Assembly: GCA_037176845.1 (NCBI GenBank)
Contig: JAYKXP010000058.1
Coordinates: forward strand, 124,001 to 188,000
Origin: Paramarasmius palmivorus
Lineage: Eukaryota > Basidiomycota > Agaricomycetes > Agaricales > Marasmiaceae
Direction of reading: 5' to 3'
Length of the DNA stretch: 64,000 nucleotides
The notes below the pieces were generated by a model, which ran no database searches, was not told where the DNA came from, and saw only the letters and a program-made list of their open reading frames with translations. Numbering within the stretch: position 1 is the stretch's first letter; each line of letters opens with the position of its first letter. The translations under genes and the position numbers were made by a program. This document shows positions 35,179 to 50,256 of this stretch, piece after piece.

Positions 35179-35453
35179 TAGATTATTAGAACAAGAGCTA
35201 TCGAACTGCGCAGTCCGAGTAGTCGGTGTCGCAGCCACGTCGCAGCAAGCACTTTAAACTGACGTGGGAATTCAATGCTGTATCTGTCTTTCGGCAAACG
35301 CCGACAGCCATCTTCCCACCAGCTCCCATCATGGATTACTGCGTATTCATGTGGTCCCACGTATTCTCTAAAAACTCTGCCATTTCGTTCCCTCCTTTAT
35401 CTTATTGAATGGTATTTAGCACATTTTTATAGCTCCTCGACATCTTCTTTCCA
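35179..35453. promoter_or_regulatory. Shared upstream region of the coiled-coil orphan and kexin
   Basis: 275 bp between divergent ATGs. No site can be assigned with confidence. Confidence 0.35.
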
Positions 35454-38119
35454 ATGCGACTTCGCCTCAGTCCTCTATGGCTACTCCCATATCTGCTTCT
35501 CTCAGCAACAGCTATAACAAGACCTGCAAAAAGGACATATGCTACTCATATCTATTATGTGTTGGAACATGAATCGAGGACGGATGGAACACCGCTGGAC
35601 ACAATCCTACAAGAACTACAGGTTGAGATGGTGGAACAAGTCGGAGCATTGAAGGATCACTGGTTGGTCAGAAGGGAGAAGAGTTTGGAGGAGCTGGCAA
35701 AGAGGGAGCTTTCGGGAGATGACCCAGTACTCGCACGATATAACGAGATGCGTGCCTTGGAAGATTCCAACCCCTTGAAGCGTTCTAGAACATCTCGGTC
35801 CTCAGTCAGGTCGCTTTCTCGTCAGGTACCTCGCCAACGGGTCAAACGCGCACCACCTCCGATCCCAGCGCCTCAGTATCCGTCAGAGGAAGTTGCTGAG
35901 CGATTTGGGATCAAGGACCCTTTGTTCTCGAAGCAATGGCATCTCGTGAACGACGATTTCCCGGAACATATGATGAATGTGACAGGCGTTTGGGAAATGG
36001 GATACAAGGGAAAGGGTGTAACATCGTCCCTGATAGACGATGGCTTGGATTATACCAGTGAAGATTTGGCTGACAACTTTGTAAGTTCTCATGTCATTCC
36101 TATTAACCGCTATTGAATATCAGCCCCTTCATTCATTCTGACAGGATGCGGCTAACTCCCACGACTACAATGATCATGTTGACCTACCGACACCCAAGCT
36201 CTGGGATGACACTCACGGCACTCGCTGCGCTGGGCAAGTGGCTGCTGTGAGAAATGGTGTTTGCGGTGTCGGCATAGCCTACGAGTCAAAGGTTGCCGGT
36301 GTCCGTATATTGTCAGGCTTTATATCTGACGCCGATGAAGCTGCCGCGTTGAATTATGGATATCAAGACGTTTCCATATACAGCTGTAGCTGGGGACCTC
36401 CCGATGATGGTAGAACGATGGAGGGGCCCGACCATTTAATCAACAAAGCAATCCTTGAAGGTATCAACAATGGGCGCGGCGGGAAGGGATCCGTATTCGT
36501 TTTTGCAAGCGGGAATGGTGCTGCCAGTGGTGATCAATGTAACTTCGACGGCTACACCAATAGTATCTGGTCTGTTACAGTCTCCGCGGTAGACCATCAG
36601 GGAAACCACCCATACTATTCAGAGTCGTGTGCAGCGAACATGATCGCTGCGTATAGCTCAGGTAGCGGCAAAAGCATTGTAAGCTTCCCATCTCCTTACT
36701 GGGTACTCGTGTATTGACAATACATGCCCAGACTACTACCGACAAGGGTAAAAACAAATGCTCATCAAGCCATGGTGGTACCTCAGCAGCGGCTCCGAAT
36801 GCAGTGGGCGTCTTTGCTTTGGCACTTGAAGCGAGGTAAATAACTTGCCTCTGTATCAAAACCATCATGGTTCCTGATTCTACTTGAAAGACCCGACTTG
36901 ACATGGCGCGATATCCAACATCTCTGCGTCGAGACAGCCCGAACTGACAATTTGGATGAGCCAGAGTGGGAACGAACAGCCACTAATCGCTTGTACAGTT
37001 ACAAGTATGGGTATGGTGCTTTGGACGGATACCGATTTGTCAAAGCCGCTCTAGATTGGCAGCTTGTCAAACCCCAAGTCTGGTACAAGTCACCTACCGT
37101 CCAACTTGGCGAAGGGAAGATGACCGAAGACCAAAATTTCACCGGCGGGGTACCCATTACGGAGACCGGGGTCACCAGTGTTATAACTGTCACTAAAGAC
37201 ACTCTTTTATCTTACAATTTCGATCAACTGGAGCACATTAACGTCAAAGTTTGGATATCTCATGAAAAGCGGGGAGATGTAGAGATTGAAGTCGTTAGTC
37301 CAAATGGAGTCAAGAGTATGTTGTCAGGACAGCGAACGGGCGATATTGCTGATACAGGATTTCCGGGATGGGTGTTCATGTCTGTGAAACATTGGTATGT
37401 GTGAAGCAATACTCTCGTTCTCGGTGCTGAGATACCTCCACAGGGGAGAAGACCCCATTGGGGACTGGACAATCCGGGTTTGGGATGCCGCGAATGAGAA
37501 TTTCAATGGCAACTTCCTCGGCTGGAACATACTGTTCTGGGGGTCTGCTATTGATGCGGCCAAGGCCACCAAGTACGAGCTACCTCTGGACGACAAGGTT
37601 TTCCCTCCGCCAGAGAATGCCCCTTCAGCGCCTCTCCCCTCGCCGAGTACCAGTCGTATGCATACTAAACCCACTGCCTTCCTGGGCGAGCCGTCAGAAT
37701 CCGTCACTCCTCATGGTCCTGGTCTCGCAAAGCTGATCTCAGAGCAGAAATGGTTCTTCGCTCTTCTTGGCTTCATTGTGGTGGGAGGTCTTGGAGTTGG
37801 GGTCTTTTTCTGGTGGCGCCATTCGAAGCGCAACTCCTACAGTTCCCTTGCTGGGGACGTCCCGATGAGTTCCATGGAACGAGGTCGTGTTAGCAATAAC
37901 CGGGAACTGTATGACGCGTTCGGAGAAACTGCCGATGACGACGAGGACGTGGCTGTCGAACGACCTTTGTTACAGCGTTCACAGGAGGACTTGCGCCCCA
38001 CGGTCGGCGCAGCGCCTTATCATGACGAGGAGCCTGATAGACCTAGATCACATCTTGCAGAACCAAGTAATGGTTCTGACAGCCCGAGTTCAGGAGACGG
38101 AAGCTGGGTACACACGTAA
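35454..38119 (+). CDS. KEX2: Kexin, Golgi proprotein convertase
   Basis: Membrane-bound subtilisin-type serine protease of the late Golgi that cuts secreted precursors after dibasic sites. ATG 35454 gives signal peptide MRLRLSPLWLLPYLLLSATA. The propeptide ends near RQRVKRAPPP, a likely self-cleavage site (KR). The catalytic domain has Asp in VTSSLIDDGLDY, His in WDDTHGTRCAG, the oxyanion Asn in VFASGNGAASGDQCNFDGY, and Ser in SSHGGTSAAAPNAVGVFAL. The P domain follows (ITVTKDTLLSYNFDQLEHIN, VEIEVVSPNGVKSML, EDPIGDWTIRVWD). A Ser/Pro/Thr linker leads to one membrane span (WFFALLGFIVVGGLGVGVFF) and an acidic cytosolic tail (ETADDDEDVAVERPLL) typical of Golgi retrieval. Introns near 36080-36143, 36679-36735, 36835-36890 and 37395-37440. 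Complete, about 830 residues. Confidence 0.95.
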
Positions 38120-38307
38120 ATTCCTATCCTTGCGTTTGTTTTAGCTACATTGGAAAGAACATTGGTTGGAAGAGCTCTGGATATTGCCATGGGATATATA
38201 GCATTCATCTACTGTACATTAAATAGATACCATGTACAACCACAATCAAAAACTCGATAGCAAAGAGGAAGGCTTAGATGAACAACAAACACGGGGGTAT
38301 GCTTCTA

Positions 38308-41076
<2,769 letters not shown>

Positions 41077-41242
41077 GGTGGTGGTGGTTGAAGGGCACGA
41101 ACAAGGAAACGAAATCACGTTACTCTGTTTACCTTGCTCAGAGTCACAGTGACACTGAACAAGGGTCAAGGTCTCTTTTGGGTGCCCATTGGCTCAAAGG
41201 AGCCTTGCCTCGCCTTTTTCTGGTTATCTCTCGTCGGTCGCT
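41077..41242. promoter_or_regulatory. 166-bp bidirectional promoter between MCM7 and the DNMT1-type gene
   Basis: Contains a reverse CCAAT box (ATTGG, 41188-41192) and a perfect dyad GTCACAGTGAC (41143-41153) near the middle. No TATA box and no exact ACGCGT element seen. The short distance implies that both genes share control elements. Confidence 0.55.
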
Positions 41243-44200
41243 ATGCGCAACACTCGTTTAATCCCATATGTCGAAATTCCTTCCTTGCCGCGTTCACAAC
41301 AAAATAAGAAAACCAATTCTCCCCAAAAACCATCTTCCACTGCAATCGCACTGTCCAAATCACCCAAGAAATCCAGGACAGTTCTAGTACCATACGTGGA
41401 GATACCCCCTTTACATGAAAAGGATTCCAGTAGACCAAACTCTCCAACCCCGACGGAACTCGACCATTCGCCCCCTCGGAAAAGAAGGAAGATAGTAAGA
41501 GATGTCGGAGACCAGGAAGACGATGACGAGCTCGTATGTTTACATGATTCTCTCCATTATTTTTTCTCTTAATTTTCTCTGTTTTATTATTCAAGGACTA
41601 TACGGAAACTATCAGACCCTCGCCTACAGTCTCGGATATTGAGGTGTGCCGGCTACCACAACGATTCATTCTCGTACTGATCATGTACTAGGCCCGACTG
41701 CAGTCACCTACTTTTTCCGATATAGCTCGAGCTTCTTCCAAATCGGTCAGTCTATTCCCAAGCAATTTTGAGCCTGGTATAACGACCCCCTATAGAAGCG
41801 AAGAAGGACGAAGCGAAGAGCCAGAGAACTATCGTCCGACATTGACCAGCTTCCGGTCATTGATCTCAGCACTGGTGAGTCGTACAGCGCGCCATGCCAG
41901 ATTCCAACTTAACCACCGGCACTATCTCCTGCAGATTACTCTTCACGCAGTACATCACCTACAGGTGGGACTACATTGTCTTCTTCCGTCTATTAGTGAT
42001 AAACTCACCTTGTTCCACAGTTTCAGGGTTATATCAGCCTAAAACAGACGAGTTGATTGAGACCGCAGACCTATTTATTGACGGAGAAACCCCACGCGAA
42101 GAGCTGGAAACTTCTGAATCCGATGACGATGATGACGACGTGCCTGTTCGTTTGATTCAAGACTTTGCGGTGTACGATATGAAGACAAAGGAACTTGTAG
42201 AATTTGCTTGGCTGGCCAAAGCAGATCCTGAGGAAGGATTTTATGTAGCATCTGGAATAGTTAGGCCATGGGTAGAGGATGTGGACCATGACGTCCGGAA
42301 CGAACTTCCCGAGGAAGAAAGCACACCGGAAAGCGATTCCCTAGGCGACCGCGTTCAGCTGTCTCGAATCTTAGAAATCAACGCACATCACTTTGATGAT
42401 GACAAGGAGGCATTTGATGGGTCTGTGCTCTGCTTACAGGTTTATAAACGAGCTGACGAACCCTCTTCCAACAGAAAGATATATCTTCGTACCAAGTTTG
42501 CTTGGTACATTCTGGACAACCCGTCACTGCAATATCGACCGCACTTCGCTCCCTACTTTGTCCGGCAGCGATTGTGCCACTTGGTTCTGTCTACCGCACT
42601 CATAGACAACACTCTCCTACTCGACGATTTCCTATTCCGCCTGGGTACTGATCCGCTTTTTCAAGACGGTGCTGTGCATGAAAACCTATTTTTGCCGTCC
42701 TTCGTTGTGGGGCAACGTATTTCCCGAGAAGACATGGAGTCGAAGGAGACAGTAAGTCTTTTTGGCACCTCAGTACATGTAGGGTTACTGACGAGACCCA
42801 AGCGCCAATACATTGCTTCGACTATACCCCAAGTGATACTCGAAAACGGCCTTCAGCGACTCAAGCGCGTGCCCATCATCAAGTACTTGCTATTTGACAC
42901 GACTGTGGGAGACCTGGACTACCACGGTTCCAGTGCGTCGTCTATGATCTCTGAAGAAGAGTCATATGAATCTGATGTTTCATCGGTGGTAGAAGCTCCC
43001 CCGCTTATTCCTGCTAAAGCCAAGCCTGGACGGCCCAAGCAGAAAAGGCTTCCTTCAAACAAGGAGAGGGCAATTCTGCAACACAAGAATACGACCGTTG
43101 TTACACCTCGTGTCTTGAGGGTCGTCAAGGACCTTTATAACCTTAACCTGGATGTTAGCGGCGTGCCGGTGTTTGAAGAGCAGGAAGCAGCGGTGAGGAA
43201 GCAGTTGAAGGAGGCGAAGGAGCATCATGAAGACCCAAAGAAGATGGCCTGGGGTCGCACATTGCATTCAACAAAACACTATTATGAGAGCGTCACCCTG
43301 GATGGTGAAAAGTACAAGGTAAGTTACTTCTCCAAATCTATTTCTGCATTCTCATGTGCCTTCATAGATCGGAGATGTCGTGATGGTTAGCGTCAATCCT
43401 GACGACCACGATGATGAATGGGGCCAGACCCACAACGCTGAATTCATTGCAACAAGAGGCGCCAATGCTTTCGCTGAGAACTCCTGGTTAGTCTTACGTT
43501 GCATTGACGCGTTGAGTTTTGCAAGCTTACCTTTGTTCTAGGTTCTGCAGGATTGCGTACTTTTACGATCACCTCACGAGGATAGACCCCGTTACGAACG
43601 GACCCGTCAAAATGTTTCATGGGCACTGGTTCCAGCATGGTAGTAGGACAATTCTGCAAGAGGTTGCTCACACAAAGTCGCTATTCCTTCTTGACTCGTG
43701 CGATAACAATACTGTGGCCACCATTTTTCGCAAATGCACTGTCAAATGCTTGTCACTGGAAGAGAATGAGGATATGGACAACTTTGACCCGATGGGCACT
43801 GATTTTCACTATGCGTAAGCTCGGTTATCCAAGTCCTCACAGAGTAGTACTGACTTGTGGCCACAGATTGCTCTGGGATGAAGAACAGTTTGCTTTTGTC
43901 GATATCCCTACTCCTGCTCAACAGAAAGAGCTGCTCGAATCACAACCCCTCCATAAGCAATGCCTAGCATGTGCTATGCGAAAGCAGAAGGAAGCTCAGG
44001 AGGAGGTGTGTACTGCGGCGCATTCGGGAGTGACCCAATTTGGAGTCGACTACCATCCCGGAGATTGCGTTTACGTCAGGCGGAAAAACTCTTATCTGCT
44101 AGACATTGCGCAAATCGAGTATTTTCCCGAGGCAGGCGATGGGGAAGTGGTTGTTGATATCCGATACTTGGGGCGTCGTGACGAGTTCAAGGAAGAGGAC

Positions 44201-46710
44201 GACTGTGCTGAAGAAGTAAGAAACCTCCTTCCTTATCATGTCCGCGATTTGGCTAAATATTCCTGCAGAGACGGTTATATCTCAAACCAGATATTGAACG
44301 TATTGACTTCGCCAAAATTGACGGTAAATGCTATGCTCGACATCTTGTGAACCAGGCCACAATCGCAGACTGGATCAAAAACGATGATCACTGGTATCTG
44401 AACGAAAAGGAAAACGAGGATGGTGATCTAGTGCATCTCAAATCAAAGCACTTTAAAGTCTGCGATCACTGCCTTTCCGAGAGAGAAAGCGAGCTTCGAG
44501 AATTCAAAGACAATTTGAAAGGCAATGGAAGGCTTCGTGGTTTGGAACTGTTCAGTGGTATGATGCGCTATCTATCGGTCTTTTTTCGAAGCTGAAAACT
44601 CTTTCAGGCGCCGGTGGTCTTGGGACAGGCATGAACCTATCGGGTTTCGTAGACACTAGATGGGCTGCCGAGTTCTCTCCTGCTGCGGCTTCATCCTATC
44701 GGTGAGTGAGGCAAAGCAAGTGGGTGCCTGGACTAATAATGTTGCAGGGAAAATCATCCTAATACTGAGGTATATTGTCAGGACGTTAATTTACTCCTGA
44801 AGCATGCCATTGAGACTCGGGAGGGCAAAGACCCAAAACCTCTTATCTCCAACTTCAAGAGTCGAGAGAAGTGCCCTGAGATGCCTCGGAGAGGTGATGT
44901 TGATTTTATTTTCGGAGGTGCGGACGTGATAGTTACTACGTTTGACTTACATGCTTACATTGCTTGCCAGGGCCTCCATGTCAAGCATTCAGTGGTGCCA
45001 ATCATACTCCGGTATGTTGTATCACACAATTCTGGAGGCCTATTGACTGATCAACTTCGCAGAAAGCAAACGATATCAGGTTTGATAGTTTTCTTTATTT
45101 TACTGCTGGAACACGTATCGACCCTTGTTCAGATCATCCCTTCCCTGTAACATGTTGTCCTTTGTCGAAGAATATGAACCGGACTACTTTCTCCTTGAAA
45201 ACGTGTCAGGATTCCTGCGATTTCCGCTTAAGGCGACAGACTCTGCCGACGGAAGGCGTTTGGATGGCGGCATAAAGATGGGCGTGGTGAAGATGACCAC
45301 ACGAACTCTGATTGCCCTAGGGTGTGTAATCGCTCGCAAAGCAGCCTTTTAGTACGCTGACGTTTTCATTTATCAGATATCAAGTCCGATTCAAGATCCT
45401 CGAAGCGGGCCAATACGGATGTCCACAGTCCCGAAAACGCATCATTTTCTGGGGCGCTAAGCGTGGCTTGAAGCTACCAGACTTTCCCATTCCCACCCAC
45501 GCGTTTCCAAGGTCGTGTGCATGGACGGTCCCTTGCAACCCGGGCAGACAAGTAATGCCAGTCACGAGGAGTAAGGACCCTAATATCATTGCATCTGGAG
45601 GTCATCACTATGCGCCATTGTCTCCAGTCAGTATCAGGGATGCAATTGGAGATTTGGTGAGTAATGTCTTCGTCAATGTAGAATACTCGCTCATGGATTG
45701 GATTGCAGCCCGCGTTTGACTGGTATGTCAAGCAATTTCTTCTCAGATATCGTCATTATCGATAGTTCTACAGGGAAAATCCACATGTCGTCTTTGAAGA
45801 GACAAAGGCGCAGCGAAAGGATGCGATGGACCGGGAACGTAAAGGCATTTGCCAGTTCGACGCTGTTCGTCGTGTAAAGAAGAGTCTCTTCCTCCCAGGA
45901 TTCCCGCAAGGGACCTATTACGCTACACCGCCTCAGAATGCGTATCAGAGTTGGATGAGGGAGAAGATGGGTGACAACGCGAAGGTCATGGACCATATTA
46001 CGAAGTGTCATAAGGCGGAAATTGTAGAAGCGTCAGTGATCATTCTTCCTTTATCATTTCATCAACCCGATAGCTGATTTCATGGAATGCAGAACTGTGA
46101 CGATGCCATTCAAGGCTAATGTGACTCATACTGGTATGGCTGATCTCTATATCTGTGATTGTATCTGACCCTGCTGTAGAGCTACCTATTCCTTTACAAC
46201 CGAGATGTGCACGGCCCGGTGGAAAGCAAGCTGACAAAGGTACGCAATCACTGTCGAGCCTGTGAAACGTGATTCTTAGTCCACGTAGCGTTCTATGGCA
46301 GAGGAGACGCCGACTCCTTTTTCAGGACCGCCCTGACCAGTTCGGGGCCAACTACCAAAGGAGCATGGGCATTACATCCATGGGTATGTTCCTTCCTTTC
46401 TCATACTACCCTTTGGCTCATCTTGTACTATAGCAAAAGCGTGTATACACCATCCGTGAAGCCGCCCGTTCCCAGGGATTCCCTGATCACTATAGGTTCT
46501 TGTCAGAGAAGGAGTTTCCTGAAGGAATTGCCGACGATGTAACTCTCACCTTGTTTCTTCCAGCTATGCTTCTAACGAGATTCTGCAGCAACAACGTCAA
46601 ATCGGTAACGCTGTACCTGTACCACTAGCATTGGCTTTAGGCAAAGCCCTGGGTGAAGCGCTCAAATGTACGTGGAAGATGAAAGAGCGAGAAGGAAGCT
46701 CCGCTGTGTA
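41243..46710 (+). CDS. DNMT1: DNMT1-type DNA (cytosine-5) methyltransferase with RFD and two BAH domains
   Basis: Maintenance-type methyltransferase acting on CpG in replicated DNA. ATG 41243 gives MRNTRLIPYVEIPSLPRSQQ; a near-copy of the first motif (LVPYVEIPPL) recurs at residues 48-57, followed by a basic PPRKRRK stretch, a likely nuclear signal. The replication-foci domain runs from LIQDFAVYDMKTKELVEFAW to YFVRQRLCHLVLSTAL. BAH1 starts near YKIGDVVMVSVNPDDHDDEW; BAH2 has DYHPGDCVYVRRKNSYLLDI. Catalytic motifs: I LELFSGAGGLGTGMNLSG (split by an intron), IV GPPCQAFSGANHTP (split by an intron near 44918-44970), VI FLLENVSGFL, VIII QYGCPQSRKRIIFWGA, X QQRQIGNAVPVPLALAL. It ends EREGSSAV at 46710. 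All key residues are present, including the PPCQ Cys. No CXXC finger seen. About 20 introns. Confidence 0.93.
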
Positions 46711-49700
46711 ATCTGTGCTATTGTCATGATCTTTGGTGTTTGTTGTATCTTATACCTATTTTTATTCATCTTGTATCCCTAGCTACAACAGACTCTGCTC
46801 CTGCTGGCATAGATAGACTACAATGAATGGAATTAGAACGCCCTGGTCTTTGATATAACTGACTACGAACTGACGAGGACCCAAATACGTTCGCGCTTCA
46901 AAGTCACCCGGGCTATCATTCCAATTTCCTGGTATCGAGATCGCTGTCGGTATTCCCTAGACGAACTGAAGAGATGACGAGGAAGACGCCGTATGGACAC
47001 AACGCTATCTCCGCGCCCAGTAGATCTGCAGGACCGTGGTGTCTTCACGAACAATTTGAATTACTGCCGTCATTGAGTAAGTAAAATAGATCTCTGCAGT
47101 AATGGAACTGTGGCGCACTGGTCTATATGAGGTGCACAACATGCAGTTGTTGGCATCTTGAACGACCTATTTCCACTGCGGAAGGCGGCGCTACAGTGCG
47201 CTTTGCTGACTTGATGGGCTCGCGATGGACGTCCTCTGATGTATGGATGGCCTATCTTCACCCTAAGCCTGAAAGTTTGAACCTGAGTGGTCGGTGTACT
47301 TGGGTTTGTGAGCCTCTCAGCGGCTCAGAGGCGGGAAAACGCCACGTGCTTTTGCCCATACCGGATCAGGTGTGAACGTTGGAGTATCGGAACTTGGAAA
47401 TTTGAAATGGGTAGTGAAAATATACGACGTGGAAGTCGATGCGACTGGGGAGGGCAGAATCGTCCGTGAGATGATATCGCTGAAGACAAAAGGAGCGGCG
47501 AAGACGTACGGAGCACATTTCTGCTGAGTTCGAAAAGCGTCGGAGTTTGTAGTTTGGGTGATGATCGAGGACTAGCTGGACGATGCCTGTAAATTTGATA
47601 GAATTGACGACGGGTGAACTGGGGACTTCTGAGGTGATCCTTTGGAGGGCGAGAGCGTGGCTTGCAGCTTTTATTCGCCGATTTATGCATCTGATATCCA
47701 ACTATCGACATTAAAACTTGAAACTCGGCTCGGGACTCTATCTTTGTGACTAGTACTCACTTGAGAAAATAGTCCCCTGTGAATTTGGTTTTGTGGGCTC
47801 GGAGACGTCTTGTGAAGTCGAAGATGTGAAGATTTTCCTTGTAGCTCAAAGAGGCGATGCTGGCTCGCAGCTCTTCCCGTTTATCTTCCTGACGGTAGGG
47901 AGTTGGTAAAAAAAAAAGTCGCAAATCGATTTGAACTCAGCAAGTGGTCGACGAGAAATAAAACCCATCCCGGAGCAACCGCAACGTCCAGCCTCGTTTT
48001 TCACATTCCATCCGGACGATGTAGAATCCATCTACATTTCCCAGAACTGCAATGGGACCCCCGAGATGAGTCCAAAAAAAAGATTCCAAATCAGAGTCCC
48101 AGAAACTTTTTCGGCATTGAGTCTGTACGCAGTGGATGTCGAGAAAGAGCGAAAAGACGAAAAGTGAAGCCGAAATAAAGCTCGAAACGTATTTGCCAAG
48201 CAGCAATGGTGCTCCGGACTGTTACGGGGAAGCAAAAAGAAGAACCAAACAGAGGTCGGTTCAAAATGTTTGCCAGCAGGCTGAGGCGTCAAAGTTTCCG
48301 AAATCTTCGGTCACAAACTTAGGCCTTCTCTTGCTTTTGCTCCACCACGTTCGAAACGTCAAGTCTCCCCCAGAGGCACGAACAAGTACAACTTTTGCGC
48401 GAACGTTCCCCCAAAATAAAGGCGAAACTACTTCGTTGCCAGGCTCTTTTCGTCGTTAACGAAAATCAGAACCAGCAGAAAACATCCTCGTCAGCAAAAC
48501 TTCTCCCCGTAGCACGTTTTTCCACAGCAGGCCATTGGTGAGTGGCTTGTCCATTTGTCCAAGTGTGACAATGAACATGCAGCGGCTGACCCCCTTGGAA
48601 CAGTGCAAAGCACAGTCGCAACCCTGCCGACCCCAGAGACCTGGCATGACATGGTATCACCCCAAGAACAGAATAGGGCGAAGATCTGGAAAAGGCCGTC
48701 TCAACCAAGCGTCGAGCTCCCCATAGTGGATCGATTTGGCTGGTTATGGTGTTGGGTTTGGGTGCAGTGAATATTGAGGCACACAGATGGCGGTGGGTCA
48801 TCTTCAAAAGGGCCAAGTAATGGAACGTTGATTTTGATCCAGGTTGGTCGGAGCTGGTGGAAGCTAGTGGTCTCTTCTTGAGGTTAGATTTTGAGTTCTG
48901 AAGATTGCTGGGTGCGTGGTTGTAACTTGATTCACGGGCCATGACTATTCACAAATAATATCAGAAGACAGGACATGGGCATGGTCATCGTGGTTCGAAA
49001 TCAAGAACTTGAAACGCGTCCCCGGGTATCCACCAATCATAGCCGTCGAGTCACATCAACATCACGTGAACGCGAAGGAGAAGAACCCCGAGTCCGAGGA
49101 CCGACCGCTCTGACTCTGAACCAACCGACGTTGATGTCCATTGGGCTGGTCGGTACCAAGATCCTATCCCAGATTGCCGCACGTGCACTTGCTACCTCGA
49201 GGCGAAAGCTGTCCCATTCGTCACTGGATCCATCGGCAAACAAGGTTTCATATACGGGACCACGCATCAGACTAGAAGACTTGTAGTTTCCAAGGCAGCT
49301 AGCAAGACAGGAGATAAATATCACTGCGGGGTCGGGATTTTATTCGTGAGATTTCTTGAGGTTGGGTCGTAGAGAAATCGCGCCTTCATCGGGGAAGAGC
49401 AGAAGCTGGGGTGGTGGAGGATATGTGGGAATCGAGGTCGGCTGAGGGCTGAAGGGGCTGGGTCCTAGGTTGATAGTGGTTGCACTCCAGTAAACAGGCT
49501 CTTAAGTGCGGTGCCTCGTCGGACGGAAGTCAATTAATTTGGCCCATGGAGAAGCTGAGGTATTCCGCCCTGGGTAAGTGAGTATTTTCTTTTCTTCGCC
49601 AGTGTTCACACGCGCCCCCAATTCGTTCCACCAGATCGGCAGATTTCCGAACGCTTGGAATGGAACTGGAAAGTTGACGGGGTTTAAAAGCCTGCCACAA

Positions 49701-49767
49701 AAGTACCTCGTACCTCATCCCATTTCTCCCAGCTAAACATCATCCCTTTCGTCTCCCTCCACCGTCA
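46711..49767. other. 3-kb region without a recognised gene
   Basis: Follows the 3' end of the DNMT1-type gene. It has an A10 run at 47909-47918 and several short open stretches (for example minus 48466-48942), but none shows a family motif, and stop-free lengths are those expected by chance in GC-balanced DNA. No terminal repeats or transposase remnants found by eye. Confidence 0.4.
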
Positions 49768-50256
49768 ATGGATCGCAATCTGGATTTCTTCATGGCCGCG
49801 TCGCACAACTCCTCTCCTACCCTCTGGTTCTACGTACCACCGCCCGTAGAGACCCCGGCACCACCCATCTGTACTACTGTGCTATTCCCTGAACCGCAGG
49901 ACTCGGAGCCAGCCGAAGAGGACGACGATAAGAAAGAAGGGGGAAAGGAAGCACCGCAGCAGAACGAAGTAAGACGCGATTTTCCTAATCAACATGGGAA
50001 CGCCACTCACCATTTCCTCTAGCATGTCATATACATCCCCAGGATCGACAACTTGGTTGACGTTGACGACCCCCGCGATGAGCCAGAGAGAGAGCGGCTC
50101 TTGAGGGGAATTCGTGTATGTTTCCTTGCATTCCTTTGGTTTCGAGCTGCTGTTGACGCGTCGTCCCTGCAGGATCGCCTCCGCCGAATTATCGTCAACC
50201 TCGTTATCACGCGAATCGTTTTGTACCTTCTTCGACTCAGGGTCAGAGTCGATTGA
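49768..50256 (+). CDS. Small acidic protein with hydrophobic C-terminal helix, unknown
   Basis: Three exons with clean junctions: 49768-49968 (67 codons, MDRNLDFFMAASHNSSPTLW ... APQQNE), 50023-50115 (31 codons, HVIYIPRIDNLVDVDDPRDE ... LLRGIR) and 50173-50256 (DRLRRIIVNLVITRIVLYLL RLRVRVD). Both introns are short with GTAAGA/GTATGT donors and CTAG/CAG acceptors, and every junction is in phase 0, which supports a real gene. Product 125 residues: Pro-rich N-terminus, an acidic/Lys patch (EEDDDKKEGGKE), and a C-terminal amphipathic or membrane-inserting helix flanked by Arg. No known family recognised. Confidence 0.6.

Noticed and set aside
44930..45010. Apparent loss of the catalytic PPCQ motif in the methyltransferase
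   Set aside because: A direct reading misses it, but an intron splits the codon: FGG joined to PPCQAFSGANHTP restores motif IV, so the enzyme looks intact.
48466..48942. Minus-strand open frame of 158 codons
   Set aside because: Composition looks random, no motif, no splice support; length is possible by chance.
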